Source: Deltaproteobacteria bacterium (GTDB lineage: Bacteria > Desulfobacterota > Desulfobacteria > Desulfobacterales > B30-G6). From it: DNA of 43,351 nucleotides. The notes under the pieces were generated by a model. That model did no database searches and was not told where the DNA came from. It worked only from the letters and a program-made list of their open reading frames with translations. Position 1 is the first letter of the stretch. Every line of letters begins with the position of its first letter. The DNA lies in contig JAHEIB010000003.1 of the NCBI GenBank assembly GCA_024639645.1, positions 1-43,351 of the forward strand, given 5' to 3'. The translations under genes and the position numbers were made by a program. Of the stretch, positions 27,067-35,942 are shown one piece after another.

Positions 27067-30000
27067 TCACGACTTGGGTTCGCCGGGACTCACAATGGAT
27101 AGTGATGGCCAGTTGCTTTCCATGGCTGCGTCGATCATGTCCAGAACTTGATGATCGGAAAAGCCTTGGATCACGGATGCACTGTTGGGACAGGCCGTGG
27201 CACAGTTGCCGCAGCCCTGACACATGGCAGGGTTGACCACAATTTTCTCCAGGTTCGAATCCAGATGTCTTGCATGGTAGGGACATGTGTCGATACATTT
27301 TTCGCAAAGACTGCAGAGGCTGTGTCGCACCGAGGCGATAATTTTCCCGGCAGACAACGTTTCATGAGTGAGAATTCGTAATGCTCTTTGAGCGGCAGCC
27401 CCGGCAGTGGCGATGGTGTCCGGTATTGATCTGGGGGATAAGGCAATTCCACATCCAAAGACCCCTTCTTTGATCGCGTCTACAGGGCGCCACTTGGATT
27501 CCGCTTCCAGAAAAAACCCATCTTGATCCTTTTCAACGGCAAAAGCCTCCGCCAGTGTTGCCGGCAATTGCGGAACCATACCGGTGGCAAGAACCAGGAG
27601 ATCGGCTTCTATCTCCAGGGGTCTGTTCAGAATGGGATCGGTGACAGTAACAGCAAGGGGTGTATTCGTTTTTGTGGGAGCACTTACCCGGGGTTTGTTA
27701 TTCAACGCGTACTGGATGAAGATGACCCCCTCTTTGCGGGCAGTTGTGAAGTAACGCTCGGTGAATCCAACAGTCATCATATCACGGTAAAGAATATAAA
27801 CAGCAATCTTCGGGTTTGCCTTTTTAAGCGTTAAGGCGTGTTTCAACGATGTGGGGCAACAGACCCGACTGCAGTAATTTCTCGGTTCTTGTCTGGAGTC
27901 CACGCACTGGATCATCACCACGGAATCGAGTTTCTGTGGGTCAACATCACCTTTTGCGAGACCCGATTCCAGTTCTTTTTGGGTCATGATGGCCTGACTG
28001 GTACCGTGACCATACGCAGAGGTTGTGGCTTCGTTGCCGCCGGTTGCCAGTATGGCGACACCGTGCTGAATCGTCTCAATGCTTCCGTCACCGTTTTCGA
28101 TGCTTGTATAAAAATTTCCCACATCACCAAATGCGGCCGTAATTTTTGATTGCAGGTGAATATGGACAAGGGGGTGATTTTCTGACGCTTGAACGGTTTC
28201 ATTGAGATACGGCTCCAGAGATAGACCCTCGATGGTCTGATGCAGCCAGAGCAGGTTTCCACCAAGCTTGTCGCTTTGTTCTACCAGGTCCACGGGATAG
28301 CCGTGATCCGCGATTGCCAGGGCGGCATGCATCCCGGCAATACCACCGCCGACCACCAGGGCCCTCCTGGTGACGGGCTGCATGGATGTGGGTAGCGGAT
28401 CCATATTTTTCAGCCTGGAAATGCCCATTTTTAAAGCTGATAGCCGGTAGCTGACAGCCGATAGCTGGTTTGTTGGATTTTGGGTTTGAGTGAAGATCGG
28501 GGACATGATATCCACCACATCCATCATTTCGGCATCCAGATGAATTTGTTGGCCCAACACTCTCAGTTTTCGGATGAAAAGGTACGGATGGCACGCGCCT
28601 ATGAGGAGCCGGTTGGGCCGGCGGTCTTTAATGATCCCGGTGAGTTCCTCCCATCCAGTTGCTGTACAGCATTGTCCGAGAAAAACGACCCTGTCCACAC
28701 ACGGATCCTGTTGGAGCTGGCGTGTCAATGCTTCCTCGTCCAGATGCTCCGAATATTTGTTCCCGCAATTGCAGACAGCTACCAGCATCTTCGGCTCTTC
28801 TTTTGAGATATCCTGAAATGCCGGCTCAGAAAAAGATTCATCTGAAAGAGACCCCCCCGCAGCATGAATGATTCTGGAGGCTTCCAGAGACGCCGCAGAT
28901 GCATACATTACGGATTCACTGATATCTTTGAGGCCTGAAAACGATCCGCCGGCCAGTACACCTGATCGGTCGGTGGTCACAGGAGAAAGCGCTTCCGTCT
29001 GGATGAAGCCCCAGGGGTTAAGGGGCGCCTCGATCAGTTTTGATAATACCTCGATACCACGTGCCGGGCGCTGGCCTATGGCCAGCACCACCAGATCAAA
29101 GGTTTCATTATGGATACTCCCGTCGATCTGGGCGTATCGGATAAGCGCTTTCCCGGTCGATGTATCTGCTGTGATGGAATGGATGCGGGCCCTTTCAAAT
29201 CGTACACCGTGCTCCTGCTCTGCGCTGTCACGATAGCGCTGGAATGTTTTTCCAAACGTGCGCATGTCCATGTAAAAAATGGTGGTTTCAACGGGCGAGG
29301 GGTTCTTTTTTATCACCAGCAGGGCTTCTTTTATGGCAACCATGCAACAGACGGAAGAGCAGTAATCTGCGTCGAGTTGGACATTTCGAGAGCCTACACA
29401 CTGTATCCAGGCGATCTTCTCGATATTTTTACCATCCTGGGGTTTCACCAGCCGACCCTGTGTCGGCCCGGTGCCGCTCAGCATCCGTTCCAGTTCGCGG
29501 CTGGTAATCACGCCGGGGTTTGTCCTATAGCCATAAATGTTTTTCGATTCGGTTGGATCAAAATATGCCGTGCCACCTGATAATACAATGGCACCCACCT
29601 CAAGAGATTGAACGTCACCGGCTTCGATCTCTTCGTAAACCTGAACGATTTTTGCGATCATCTGTTCCGGGTCAAAGGGTTTCATCAGATAATCCTGCGC
29701 GCCTGTTTTCATTGCTTCCACGGCGGTTTCCACCGTGGCAAAAGCGGTCATCATCAATACACACAGGTCAGGGAAACTTTCCTTGGCTTTCTCGAGGAGC
29801 TCGACGCCATCCATTCCGGGCATCTTGATATCCGTCAACATGAGGTTGAACGACGCTTTTGACAGCTTTTTGAGCGCCATGGGCCCGGATTCGGCAACAT
29901 CCACAGAAAAACCTTCTTCGTCCAGCCACGCCTTCAGGGAGTCGCGCACGATCAGTTCGTCATCCACCACCAGGACATAAAATTCTTTACGTTTTTCAAG

Positions 30001-30549
30001 CGAAAGCTCAATGGCCTGGGTAGGACAAATCTTTTGACATTCTCCACAGTGGTTGCAGGCTGCAAGATCGATGACATAAGGGTTGGGGATGGTGTGGGGA
30101 ACGGGCAGGTAAATTGCCTTGCGCGTCGTCAAACCCTCATTGAATGCGTCGGGAATTTCCACCGGGCAAACCGTTTCACAGGCGCCGCAGCCAACGCATC
30201 GTTCCGGATCGACCCATGTGGGTTTCTTTCGCACGGACACTGAAAATTTGCCGGGCTCGCCTTCTATGGCCACGACTTCCGTGTTGAGCCGGATATCGAT
30301 ATTTTCGTGAAAAAGGCCCTTTCGAAGGCAAAACTGAGATGACTGGTCACGCTTGACAAGGGGCAGCATCTTGCACATGCCGCAATGGTTTGATGGAAAT
30401 TGATCGTCCAGCTGACTGAGAATGCCGCCCATATATGTTTCGCGATCGATGAGGGTAACACCGTACCCGTTTTCGGCCAGATCCAGGGCCGAGCGGATAC
30501 CGCTGATGCCTGCGCCCACTACCAGGGCTTTACCCATTTTTTTACCCAT
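27067..30549 (-). CDS. HdrA-like flavoprotein with an inserted response-regulator receiver domain
   Basis: A 1160-aa HdrA family protein with an unusual insertion. Residues 1-185 are HdrA: FAD motif VGAGISGIRSA, the SNHCGMCKMLPL motif (cysteine where hdrA at 18408 has selenocysteine), and [4Fe-4S] motifs CVGCGACETVCP (118-129) and CNHCGECQKICP (165-176). Residues 191-305 are a complete receiver: VDDE at 195-198, phospho-acceptor Asp240 in LTDIKMPGMDG, Thr268 and Lys290. HdrA sequence resumes at 315 with EVGAIVLSGG and CVGSRNVQLDADYCSSVCC. A second module has GGGIAGMHAAL near 735, and two ferredoxin motifs end the protein (CSLCEKCIDTCP, CQGCGNCATACP). AGGAGG precedes ATG 30549. About 20 residues near 686-706 are encoded by a genomic repeat. 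Confidence 0.92.
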   Translation of the reverse strand: MGKKMGKALVVGAGISGIRSALDLAENGYGVTLIDRETYMGGILSQLDDQFPSNHCGMCKMLPLVKRDQSSQFCLRKGLFHENIDIRLNTEVVAIEGEPGKFSVSVRKKPTWVDPERCVGCGACETVCPVEIPDAFNEGLTTRKAIYLPVPHTIPNPYVIDLAACNHCGECQKICPTQAIELSLEKRKEFYVLVVDDELIVRDSLKAWLDEEGFSVDVAESGPMALKKLSKASFNLMLTDIKMPGMDGVELLEKAKESFPDLCVLMMTAFATVETAVEAMKTGAQDYLMKPFDPEQMIAKIVQVYEEIEAGDVQSLEVGAIVLSGGTAYFDPTESKNIYGYRTNPGVITSRELERMLSGTGPTQGRLVKPQDGKNIEKIAWIQCVGSRNVQLDADYCSSVCCMVAIKEALLVIKKNPSPVETTIFYMDMRTFGKTFQRYRDSAEQEHGVRFERARIHSITADTSTGKALIRYAQIDGSIHNETFDLVVLAIGQRPARGIEVLSKLIEAPLNPWGFIQTEALSPVTTDRSGVLAGGSFSGLKDISESVMYASAASLEASRIIHAAGGSLSDESFSEPAFQDISKEEPKMLVAVCNCGNKYSEHLDEEALTRQLQQDPCVDRVVFLGQCCTATGWEELTGIIKDRRPNRLLIGACHPYLFIRKLRVLGQQIHLDAEMMDVVDIMSPIFTQTQNPTNQLSAVSYRLSALKMGISRLKNMDPLPTSMQPVTRRALVVGGGIAGMHAALAIADHGYPVDLVEQSDKLGGNLLWLHQTIEGLSLEPYLNETVQASENHPLVHIHLQSKITAAFGDVGNFYTSIENGDGSIETIQHGVAILATGGNEATTSAYGHGTSQAIMTQKELESGLAKGDVDPQKLDSVVMIQCVDSRQEPRNYCSRVCCPTSLKHALTLKKANPKIAVYILYRDMMTVGFTERYFTTARKEGVIFIQYALNNKPRVSAPTKTNTPLAVTVTDPILNRPLEIEADLLVLATGMVPQLPATLAEAFAVEKDQDGFFLEAESKWRPVDAIKEGVFGCGIALSPRSIPDTIATAGAAAQRALRILTHETLSAGKIIASVRHSLCSLCEKCIDTCPYHARHLDSNLEKIVVNPAMCQGCGNCATACPNSASVIQGFSDHQVLDMIDAAMESNWPSLSIVSPGEPKS
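28432..28494. repeat. AGC-type palindromic repeat inside the REC-HdrA coding sequence
   Basis: AAAGCTGATAGCCGGTAGC followed by TGACAGCCGATAGCTGG matches the intergenic repeat family (for example 30580-30650). It is read in frame as QLSAVSYRLSAL, replacing a stretch that is ordinary HdrA sequence in the paralogues. Confidence 0.6.
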
Positions 30550-30579
30550 TATAAACCTCCTGGGAATTTGACGGCGTCA

Positions 30580-30644
30580 AATTCAGCTCATAGCTGATAG
30601 CGCATAGCGCGTAGCACTGACATCTATCAGCTATGCGGTGTCAG
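30580..30644. repeat. AGC-type palindromic repeat between the FrhB/FdhB-like gene and REC-HdrA
   Basis: CTCATAGCTGATAGCGCATAGC and CTATCAGCTATGCGGTGTCAGCTA units form an imperfect hairpin. The stop codon of the upstream gene (TAG, 30645-30647) is part of the TAGCTGA unit. Confidence 0.55.
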
Positions 30645-31790
30645 CTAATTGTGTATACCTACGATTTCAGCAAATTCGTCTTCCTTGAATTCAGAAAGAG
30701 GCGGCATTTCTTCTGGGTTTTTGCCGGCTTCGTAGTTGAATGCCCGCTGGGTGTTGTATGCGATCATGCGAAACAGCGGCATGATTGCGATGTCATTGGG
30801 ACAAGCGTTGGTGCATTGTCCACATCCGACACAGGCGGTGCTCATGTGCGCCAAACGGGTGATGTGGTACAGCAATGTGTCCGTGGGCATTTTTACGGCC
30901 CCTTTTTTTCTGGCCCATCGCAGATACTGGTTGGGTTCGTGATCGAACACATCGGTCACGAAAACGCACTCTCTGCAGTAGCACACGGGGCATGCAACCC
31001 GGCAGTTATAACAGTTTACGCATCCGGCCAGATAGGCGCTCAGTTTCTCCACGCTGTCCGTCTTGCCGGCTGTTTCAGCAAACATATTGTCTCGAAATGT
31101 CGTTCTTTCCGAAATCAGACGTTCTATTTCTTTCCTGCGCGAGGCAGGTTCTTCTGCAGCCGAGAGATCGAGGCTTTCAAGAAGATGGCCACCCTTGTCC
31201 GTAAGTGCCTGAACAAGGATCTGTTGACGGGTATCCACACCGAAAAAGCCGATGCTGATGTCTGCACCTTCGGCTACGGGAAGCTCGCAGGATTGGCATG
31301 CCTGTGCCGGTTCGACACTGCCCATGTCGGGGGTTTTTCCGGAAAGCACCTGAGCGGCAAATGTGTTCGCGGCCCCATCGCCGTTTTCGCCAGCCCAGTT
31401 CAGATAATCCCTGTTCCCCATCGCCCCCAGGCAGTCAATGCCGATGCGTATCAATTTGTCGGTGCGTGCCTGTTTGAGTTTGACCAGTTCCACAAAAGCT
31501 CTGATTTCGCATGGGCGCATCACGGCTGCTATGGTACCACCCGAGGGTTTACGTGTGAGGCGTGACACGATTTTGGCATTGTTCATTGGAAACGCCGGGG
31601 ACAGGGGGTCCACGCTGTTCAATGAGACCGGGTCTGTCAAGAGGGTCGGCATGACCATCTTTTTTGTGGGAAGCCTACAGGGAGCCAGGATGGCATTGAC
31701 ATCCTCCTTTGCCAGGATATTTTTAAAAAGCCCCCTCAGCGCGTCCAGCAGATCATGATCTTTAACATCTATTTTGGCCGTTATTACCAT
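30645..31790 (-). CDS. FrhB/FdhB-like iron-sulfur subunit of the second Hdr locus
   Basis: A 381-aa cytoplasmic Fe-S protein. The N-terminal half resembles F420-hydrogenase/formate dehydrogenase beta-like subunits, with AAVMRPCEIRAFVEL near 88-102 and RIGIDCLGAMGN near 115-126, and a CQSCELP motif at 165. Two ferredoxin-type clusters follow: CVNCYNCRVACPVCYCREC (257-275) and CVGCGQCTNACPNDI (320-334). The layout parallels FlxC of the first locus, but the sequences are clearly diverged. A strong AGGAGG lies before ATG 31790. It stands between mvhD and REC-HdrA, so it probably connects to these. Whether it binds a flavin or an external dehydrogenase is not visible. Confidence 0.85.
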   Translation of the reverse strand: MVITAKIDVKDHDLLDALRGLFKNILAKEDVNAILAPCRLPTKKMVMPTLLTDPVSLNSVDPLSPAFPMNNAKIVSRLTRKPSGGTIAAVMRPCEIRAFVELVKLKQARTDKLIRIGIDCLGAMGNRDYLNWAGENGDGAANTFAAQVLSGKTPDMGSVEPAQACQSCELPVAEGADISIGFFGVDTRQQILVQALTDKGGHLLESLDLSAAEEPASRRKEIERLISERTTFRDNMFAETAGKTDSVEKLSAYLAGCVNCYNCRVACPVCYCRECVFVTDVFDHEPNQYLRWARKKGAVKMPTDTLLYHITRLAHMSTACVGCGQCTNACPNDIAIMPLFRMIAYNTQRAFNYEAGKNPEEMPPLSEFKEDEFAEIVGIHN

Positions 31791-31799
31791 TCGGTCCTC

Positions 31800-31919
31800 C
31801 TAGGACAACCTGGCGGTTGTCGGCTCTTGGCTATTCGCTGGTAGCTCCCAGCCACCCTTGGATTCTCGACCCCCAGAACCCGGTCTTTTCTCTCCATCCC
31901 TCAACCCTCCAACCCTTCC
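31800..31919. repeat. Intercistronic G-rich and AGC repeat cluster after mvhD
   Basis: On the minus strand the mvhD stop TGA is followed by GGAAGGGTTGGAGGGTTGAGGG, then GGTTCTGGGGGTCGAG and AGCTACCAGCGAATAGCC. Same arrangement as at 24690-24791 and 18295-18407, more degenerate. Confidence 0.45.
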
Positions 31920-32345
31920 TCACCCCACCAATTGCATCCTGGCCTGGCTGGGTCCCAGGGTCTTGATCTGAGCCACGAGTTCCTGAAGGGTTTCAGCCAG
32001 CAAAACACCATCGCTGGCCGCTATCCATGTGAGCCTCAGCCGTTCAGGCTCAAATCCGAAACTGGGCAGAATCTCTTTCAACAGTTTGATACGTCGGCGG
32101 GCTTTGAAATTCCCGTTGATGTAGTGGCAGTCGCCGGGATTGCAGCCACTCACCAGAACACCATCGGCACCTTCCAGGAGCGCCTTGATGACATACTTGG
32201 GGTCCACCATGCCACTGCACATCACCCGGATGATTTTTATATTCGGTGGATAAGAGAGGCGCGATGTGCCGGCCAGGTCTGCCGCCGTATAGGTACACCA
32301 GTTGCAGAAGAAAGCCAGGATGGTGGGTTCGAAATTATCGTCCAT
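31920..32345 (-). CDS. mvhD: MvhD-like [2Fe-2S] subunit, cysteine form
   Basis: A 141-aa MvhD family protein linking an electron-input module to HdrA. It has CNWCTYTAADLAG near residue 14, VMCSGMVDPKYV near 41, and VSGCNPGDCHYINGNFKARRR near 66-85, where the first cysteine is encoded by a normal TGC codon. It is the internal comparator for the TGA-containing flxD at 17782-18213. AGGAG lies 7-8 nt before ATG 32345. A large inverted repeat occupies the gap before it (32367-32491). It is part of the second Hdr operon between HdrA-GltD and the FrhB/FdhB-like gene. Confidence 0.93.
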   Translation of the reverse strand: MDDNFEPTILAFFCNWCTYTAADLAGTSRLSYPPNIKIIRVMCSGMVDPKYVIKALLEGADGVLVSGCNPGDCHYINGNFKARRRIKLLKEILPSFGFEPERLRLTWIAASDGVLLAETLQELVAQIKTLGPSQARMQLVG

Positions 32346-32366
32346 AATATGTCTCCTATATTTGCC

Positions 32367-32491
32367 CTGCGGGCGACATTTACGCTTTGCGTGACATTAG
32401 TGCTTCGCACGTCATTTATCCTTGCACACAGCCGAGAGCTTATAGCTACGATGAATGACGCGAAGCAAGTGTCAATAAATGACAGCCGCAG
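32367..32491. repeat. Long imperfect inverted repeat with internal ~18-bp tandem units
   Basis: The left arm (32367-32420) contains three degenerate tandem units of the type GTGACATTAGTGCTTCGC. The right arm (32450-32491) is an imperfect inverse of it, with TGCTTCGC and GTCATT blocks matching. The spacer includes GAGAGCTTATAGCTAC, an AGC-type repeat piece. It fills the gap between the HdrA-GltD stop and the mvhD ribosome-binding site and could fold into a large hairpin in the polycistronic message. Confidence 0.55.
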
Positions 32492-32561
32492 GCATAATGA
32501 CTTTCTGTTTAAGAATGTTGAGGTGTTATAATTCATTACTAATATTTATGTAGAGCATTGT

Positions 32562-35500
32562 CTATCCCGCCAATAGCCCTTCAATTTCAGAAAAAATCTG
32601 CTTGTCTGTAAAATGACGTACCTTGGCTGCACCACTGGGACAGTATCCGGCACAACTGCCACACCCTTTGCAGATGGCTTCGTTGACTTCACTGATGCCT
32701 TTGCGCTCGTTGAATTCGATGGCCGTGTAGGGGCAGAGGCTAATGCATACCTGGCATCCGATGCAGATATCAGGGTCGATGGTGGAGATCATCGGTGACA
32801 CGGCCACCTGGCCGGAAGCACTGAGTGAAAGTGCTTCGGCAGCGGCTCCTTTGGCCTGGGCGACGGTATCCGGGATGTCTTTGGGTCCCTGGCAGGCGCC
32901 GGCCAGGAAGACACCGCTCGTAGCGGTGGAAACGGGTTCGAGCTTGGGGTGTTCTTCCTGGTAGAAGCCATCGCTTCCGGTGGAAATACCGAAAATTCTG
33001 GCCACATCGTTTACATCGGGACGTGGCTCCATAGCGGTACACAGGATCACCATTTCCACGGGAATTTTCAATAGACTGTCGGAGAGGGTGTCTTCCGCTG
33101 TTACCCACAGCATGTTGTCGACTTCCTTCACACTTGAGGCTTTGCCGCGGATCATACGAACACCTTCGCTTTGGACACGCGTATAGAATTCTTCGTAGCC
33201 TTTGCCGAAGCAACGCATGTCGATGTAGAAATTGTAAATCTGGGTTTCGTGACCACACTTGTCCTTGAGAAGATGGGCGTACTTAAGGGCATACATACAG
33301 CATGTGCGGGAACAGTACTCATGATAGTTGATGTCGCGACTGCCGATACAGTGCAGGATAGCCACACTTTTGGGTGGCTTGGTGAACTTAAGGTGATCAT
33401 CAGGGTCGCGTTTCAAAAGCCGGCCGCTCGTAGGCCCGGTGGCATTAGACAGGCGTTCGAATTCCAGGTTGGTGAAGACGTTGGCATACCGGCCGTATCC
33501 ATACTGTGTCATGGGGCTTGGATCAAGGGGGTCAAAGCCCGTAGCAACAACGATGGAGCCCACTTCGACATCCTGTATTGTTTCCGTCATGTTATGATTG
33601 ATGGCTTTTGCCTCGCAGGCATCCACGCACAGTTTACAATCACAGCACCCTCCGCAATCCAAACACCGGGCGGCTTCCGCTGTTGCCGCTTCCTCTGAAA
33701 AACCGTGATCGACCTCATGGAAACTTTTCACCCGCTGCTGTGGGTCCAGCAGGGTGGACACGACCCTGGGGCTTGTCTCGATATCTTCGGAGACGGATTT
33801 CCAGTTGTTTCCCGGGGGTGGTCCAACCTCCGGTTGTTCTAGGATTCCATGGCGATCTTCATCACAAAGATAGCGATGGATGGCTGCCACAGCCTTGTGG
33901 CCGGCGGCAACCGCTTCGATGACCGTTGCCGGTCCGGTGACGGCATCACCGGCGCCGAAAACATGCGGGAGACTGGTCTGCATTGTTCCAGGGTTGACCT
34001 TGATGGTATTTCGCGTGGTCAATTCCAGACCGGGTTCTTTTGTGGCCCAGGACACATCAATTTTCTGTCCGATAGCGGGAATGACGGCGTCGCATGGTAC
34101 GATATATTCGGAACCCTTTACCGGAACAGGGCGCCGACGTCCGCTGGCATCCGTAGGGCCGAGTTCTGTCCGGATACAGGTGCACCCGCTTACATGCCCA
34201 TCCTTGCTCTGTATGTCCACAGGTGCTGTGAGAAAGGAGATTTCAATACCTTCCTCCCGGGCCCCGGCAATTTCTTCTTCGTAGGCAGGCATTTCACGTT
34301 CAGAACGTCTGTAGACCACCGTGACATGTTCAGCCCCGAGACGTTTGGCTACCCGTGCCGCGTCTATGGCGACATTTCCACCACCGATAACGACAACCCG
34401 TTTGCCTGGGGCTTCTCGATTCCCCAGGTTGATCTCCCTCAAAAAGCCTACAGCATCAATGACCTCTGCGACCCGCTCCTCTCCCTGGATCTGCATCTGA
34501 AGGGAGCCATGGGCCCCAATCCCCAGAAAAACGGCAGAAAATCCTTTTGACTCAAGATCCGACAGGGATATGTCCTGGCCGAAACGTACATTTGTTTCAA
34601 CGTCGATTCCGTGATCAAGGATATATTGGATCTCCTTTTCCAGCAACTTGGCTGGCAATCGATAGTCGGGGATACCCACACGGAGCATTCCTCCCAGCTG
34701 GCCGAGGGCCTCGAACAAAGTGATGCGGTAGCCTTTGAGTCTCAGGTAATAGGCCACGGTGAGACCGGCGGGTCCGGAACCGATGACGGCGATTTTTTCC
34801 GAACGGTTTTCGATCTTGGGCAGAGGTAGGTCGGAAACGTTCACCTGGTCGGCGGCAAAACGCTTCAACTCACGGATGGCAACCGGGGTGTCCACCTCGA
34901 CCCGGCGACAGGATTTTTCACAGGGTGCCGGACAGACACGGCCAAGGGTCCCGGGGAGGGGTATCTTCTCCATGATGAGTTTTACCGCCTCTTGGTATCG
35001 GCCTGTTTTGATAAGAGCGATATAGCCTTGGACGTTGGTTTCTGCAGGACATGTCTGAACACATGGTGCCCGATCAAGTTTGTCTATGGTGTAAGTGATG
35101 GGAACGGCCTGAGGAAATGGTCGGTAAATAGCTTTTCTCAGCTTGGTGCCCACATCCCATTCATTGGGGAAGGTAACAGGGCATACCTTTTCGCACTCAC
35201 CGCACCCAGTGCAGTTGGTTTCGATATAACGTGCTTTGCGAAGGATTTTGACTTTGAAGTTGCCGATAAATCCGCTGACATCCACTATTTCACTGTAAGA
35301 CAGGAGTTCAATGTTGCGCTCCTGGCCCACAGAGACCATTTTCGGTGTTCCAATACATGCCGCACAGTCCAGGGTGGGAAAGGTTTTGTCATACTGGAGC
35401 ATGTGCCCCCCGATGGTGGGCGTTCTTTCTACCAGGTATACCCTGAAACCGGCACTGGCGATATCCAGGGATGCCTGCATGCCGGCGATACCAGCGCCTA

Positions 35501-35942
35501 CCACGAGGGTGTTTGTACAGACGGGAAATTCCGCCGGTGTTAATTCCTGCTGGTGAACAACACGCATAATGCCTGCTCCGGCTATAATCTTGGCTTTTTG
35601 TGTTGCTTTTTCCTCCTCCAGGGTCACCCAGGAAACATGTTCCCGGACACTGACCATGTGGAAGGACCTGTAGGGGTTGAGACCGGCGCGCTGGCAGGCA
35701 GCCCGAAAGGTTTTTTCGTGCATCCTTGGAGAGCAGGATGCCACAACCACACGCGTGAGATGGTGGGTCCGAATATCATTTTCAATCAATTCCTGACCCG
35801 GATCCGAGCACATGAACAGATAATCCCGTGATACGGTTACATTCGGGAGGGTCGCTACATAAGCAGCCACCTCCTCCACCCGGACACGGTAAGCGATATT
35901 AATGCCGCAGTGGCAGATGTAGAATCCGACGCGTTCAGGCAT
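32562..35942 (-). CDS. HdrA fused with a GltD/NfnB-like NAD(P)H-dehydrogenase module
   Basis: A 1126-aa flavoprotein. The N-terminus is HdrA-like (GFYICHCGINIAYR), followed by an FAD motif VGAGIAGMQASL near 148, the DCAACIGTPKMVSVG motif with cysteine, and a ferredoxin motif CTGCGECEKVCP near 244. From about 290 to 700 a GltD-like block is inserted: Fe-S segment PCVQTCPAE...VCPAPCEKSC, FAD motif IGSGPAGLTVAYYL near 387, NAD(P) motif VVIGGGNVAIDAA near 518, and GAGDAVTGP. HdrA resumes with CLDCGGCCDCKLC and CIGSRDINYHEYCSRTCC, and two ferredoxin clusters close it. ATG 35942 is chosen: AGGAGG lies 6 nt ahead, and it overlaps the upstream gene by 8 bp. It could take NAD(P)H electrons directly into HdrA (inference). 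Confidence 0.93.
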   Translation of the reverse strand: MPERVGFYICHCGINIAYRVRVEEVAAYVATLPNVTVSRDYLFMCSDPGQELIENDIRTHHLTRVVVASCSPRMHEKTFRAACQRAGLNPYRSFHMVSVREHVSWVTLEEEKATQKAKIIAGAGIMRVVHQQELTPAEFPVCTNTLVVGAGIAGMQASLDIASAGFRVYLVERTPTIGGHMLQYDKTFPTLDCAACIGTPKMVSVGQERNIELLSYSEIVDVSGFIGNFKVKILRKARYIETNCTGCGECEKVCPVTFPNEWDVGTKLRKAIYRPFPQAVPITYTIDKLDRAPCVQTCPAETNVQGYIALIKTGRYQEAVKLIMEKIPLPGTLGRVCPAPCEKSCRRVEVDTPVAIRELKRFAADQVNVSDLPLPKIENRSEKIAVIGSGPAGLTVAYYLRLKGYRITLFEALGQLGGMLRVGIPDYRLPAKLLEKEIQYILDHGIDVETNVRFGQDISLSDLESKGFSAVFLGIGAHGSLQMQIQGEERVAEVIDAVGFLREINLGNREAPGKRVVVIGGGNVAIDAARVAKRLGAEHVTVVYRRSEREMPAYEEEIAGAREEGIEISFLTAPVDIQSKDGHVSGCTCIRTELGPTDASGRRRPVPVKGSEYIVPCDAVIPAIGQKIDVSWATKEPGLELTTRNTIKVNPGTMQTSLPHVFGAGDAVTGPATVIEAVAAGHKAVAAIHRYLCDEDRHGILEQPEVGPPPGNNWKSVSEDIETSPRVVSTLLDPQQRVKSFHEVDHGFSEEAATAEAARCLDCGGCCDCKLCVDACEAKAINHNMTETIQDVEVGSIVVATGFDPLDPSPMTQYGYGRYANVFTNLEFERLSNATGPTSGRLLKRDPDDHLKFTKPPKSVAILHCIGSRDINYHEYCSRTCCMYALKYAHLLKDKCGHETQIYNFYIDMRCFGKGYEEFYTRVQSEGVRMIRGKASSVKEVDNMLWVTAEDTLSDSLLKIPVEMVILCTAMEPRPDVNDVARIFGISTGSDGFYQEEHPKLEPVSTATSGVFLAGACQGPKDIPDTVAQAKGAAAEALSLSASGQVAVSPMISTIDPDICIGCQVCISLCPYTAIEFNERKGISEVNEAICKGCGSCAGYCPSGAAKVRHFTDKQIFSEIEGLLAG

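Noticed and set aside
27067-30549. Selenocysteine in REC-HdrA or in the second mvhD
   Set aside because: The matching positions are ordinary cysteine codons and no in-frame TGA is present.
30633-31565. 310-codon plus-strand open frame opposite the FrhB/FdhB-like gene
   Set aside because: Antisense shadow; the minus-strand frame has two ferredoxin motifs and a strong ribosome-binding site.
33849-34550. 233-codon plus-strand frame opposite HdrA-GltD
   Set aside because: Antisense shadow of the GltD module, whose dinucleotide motifs are intact on the minus strand.
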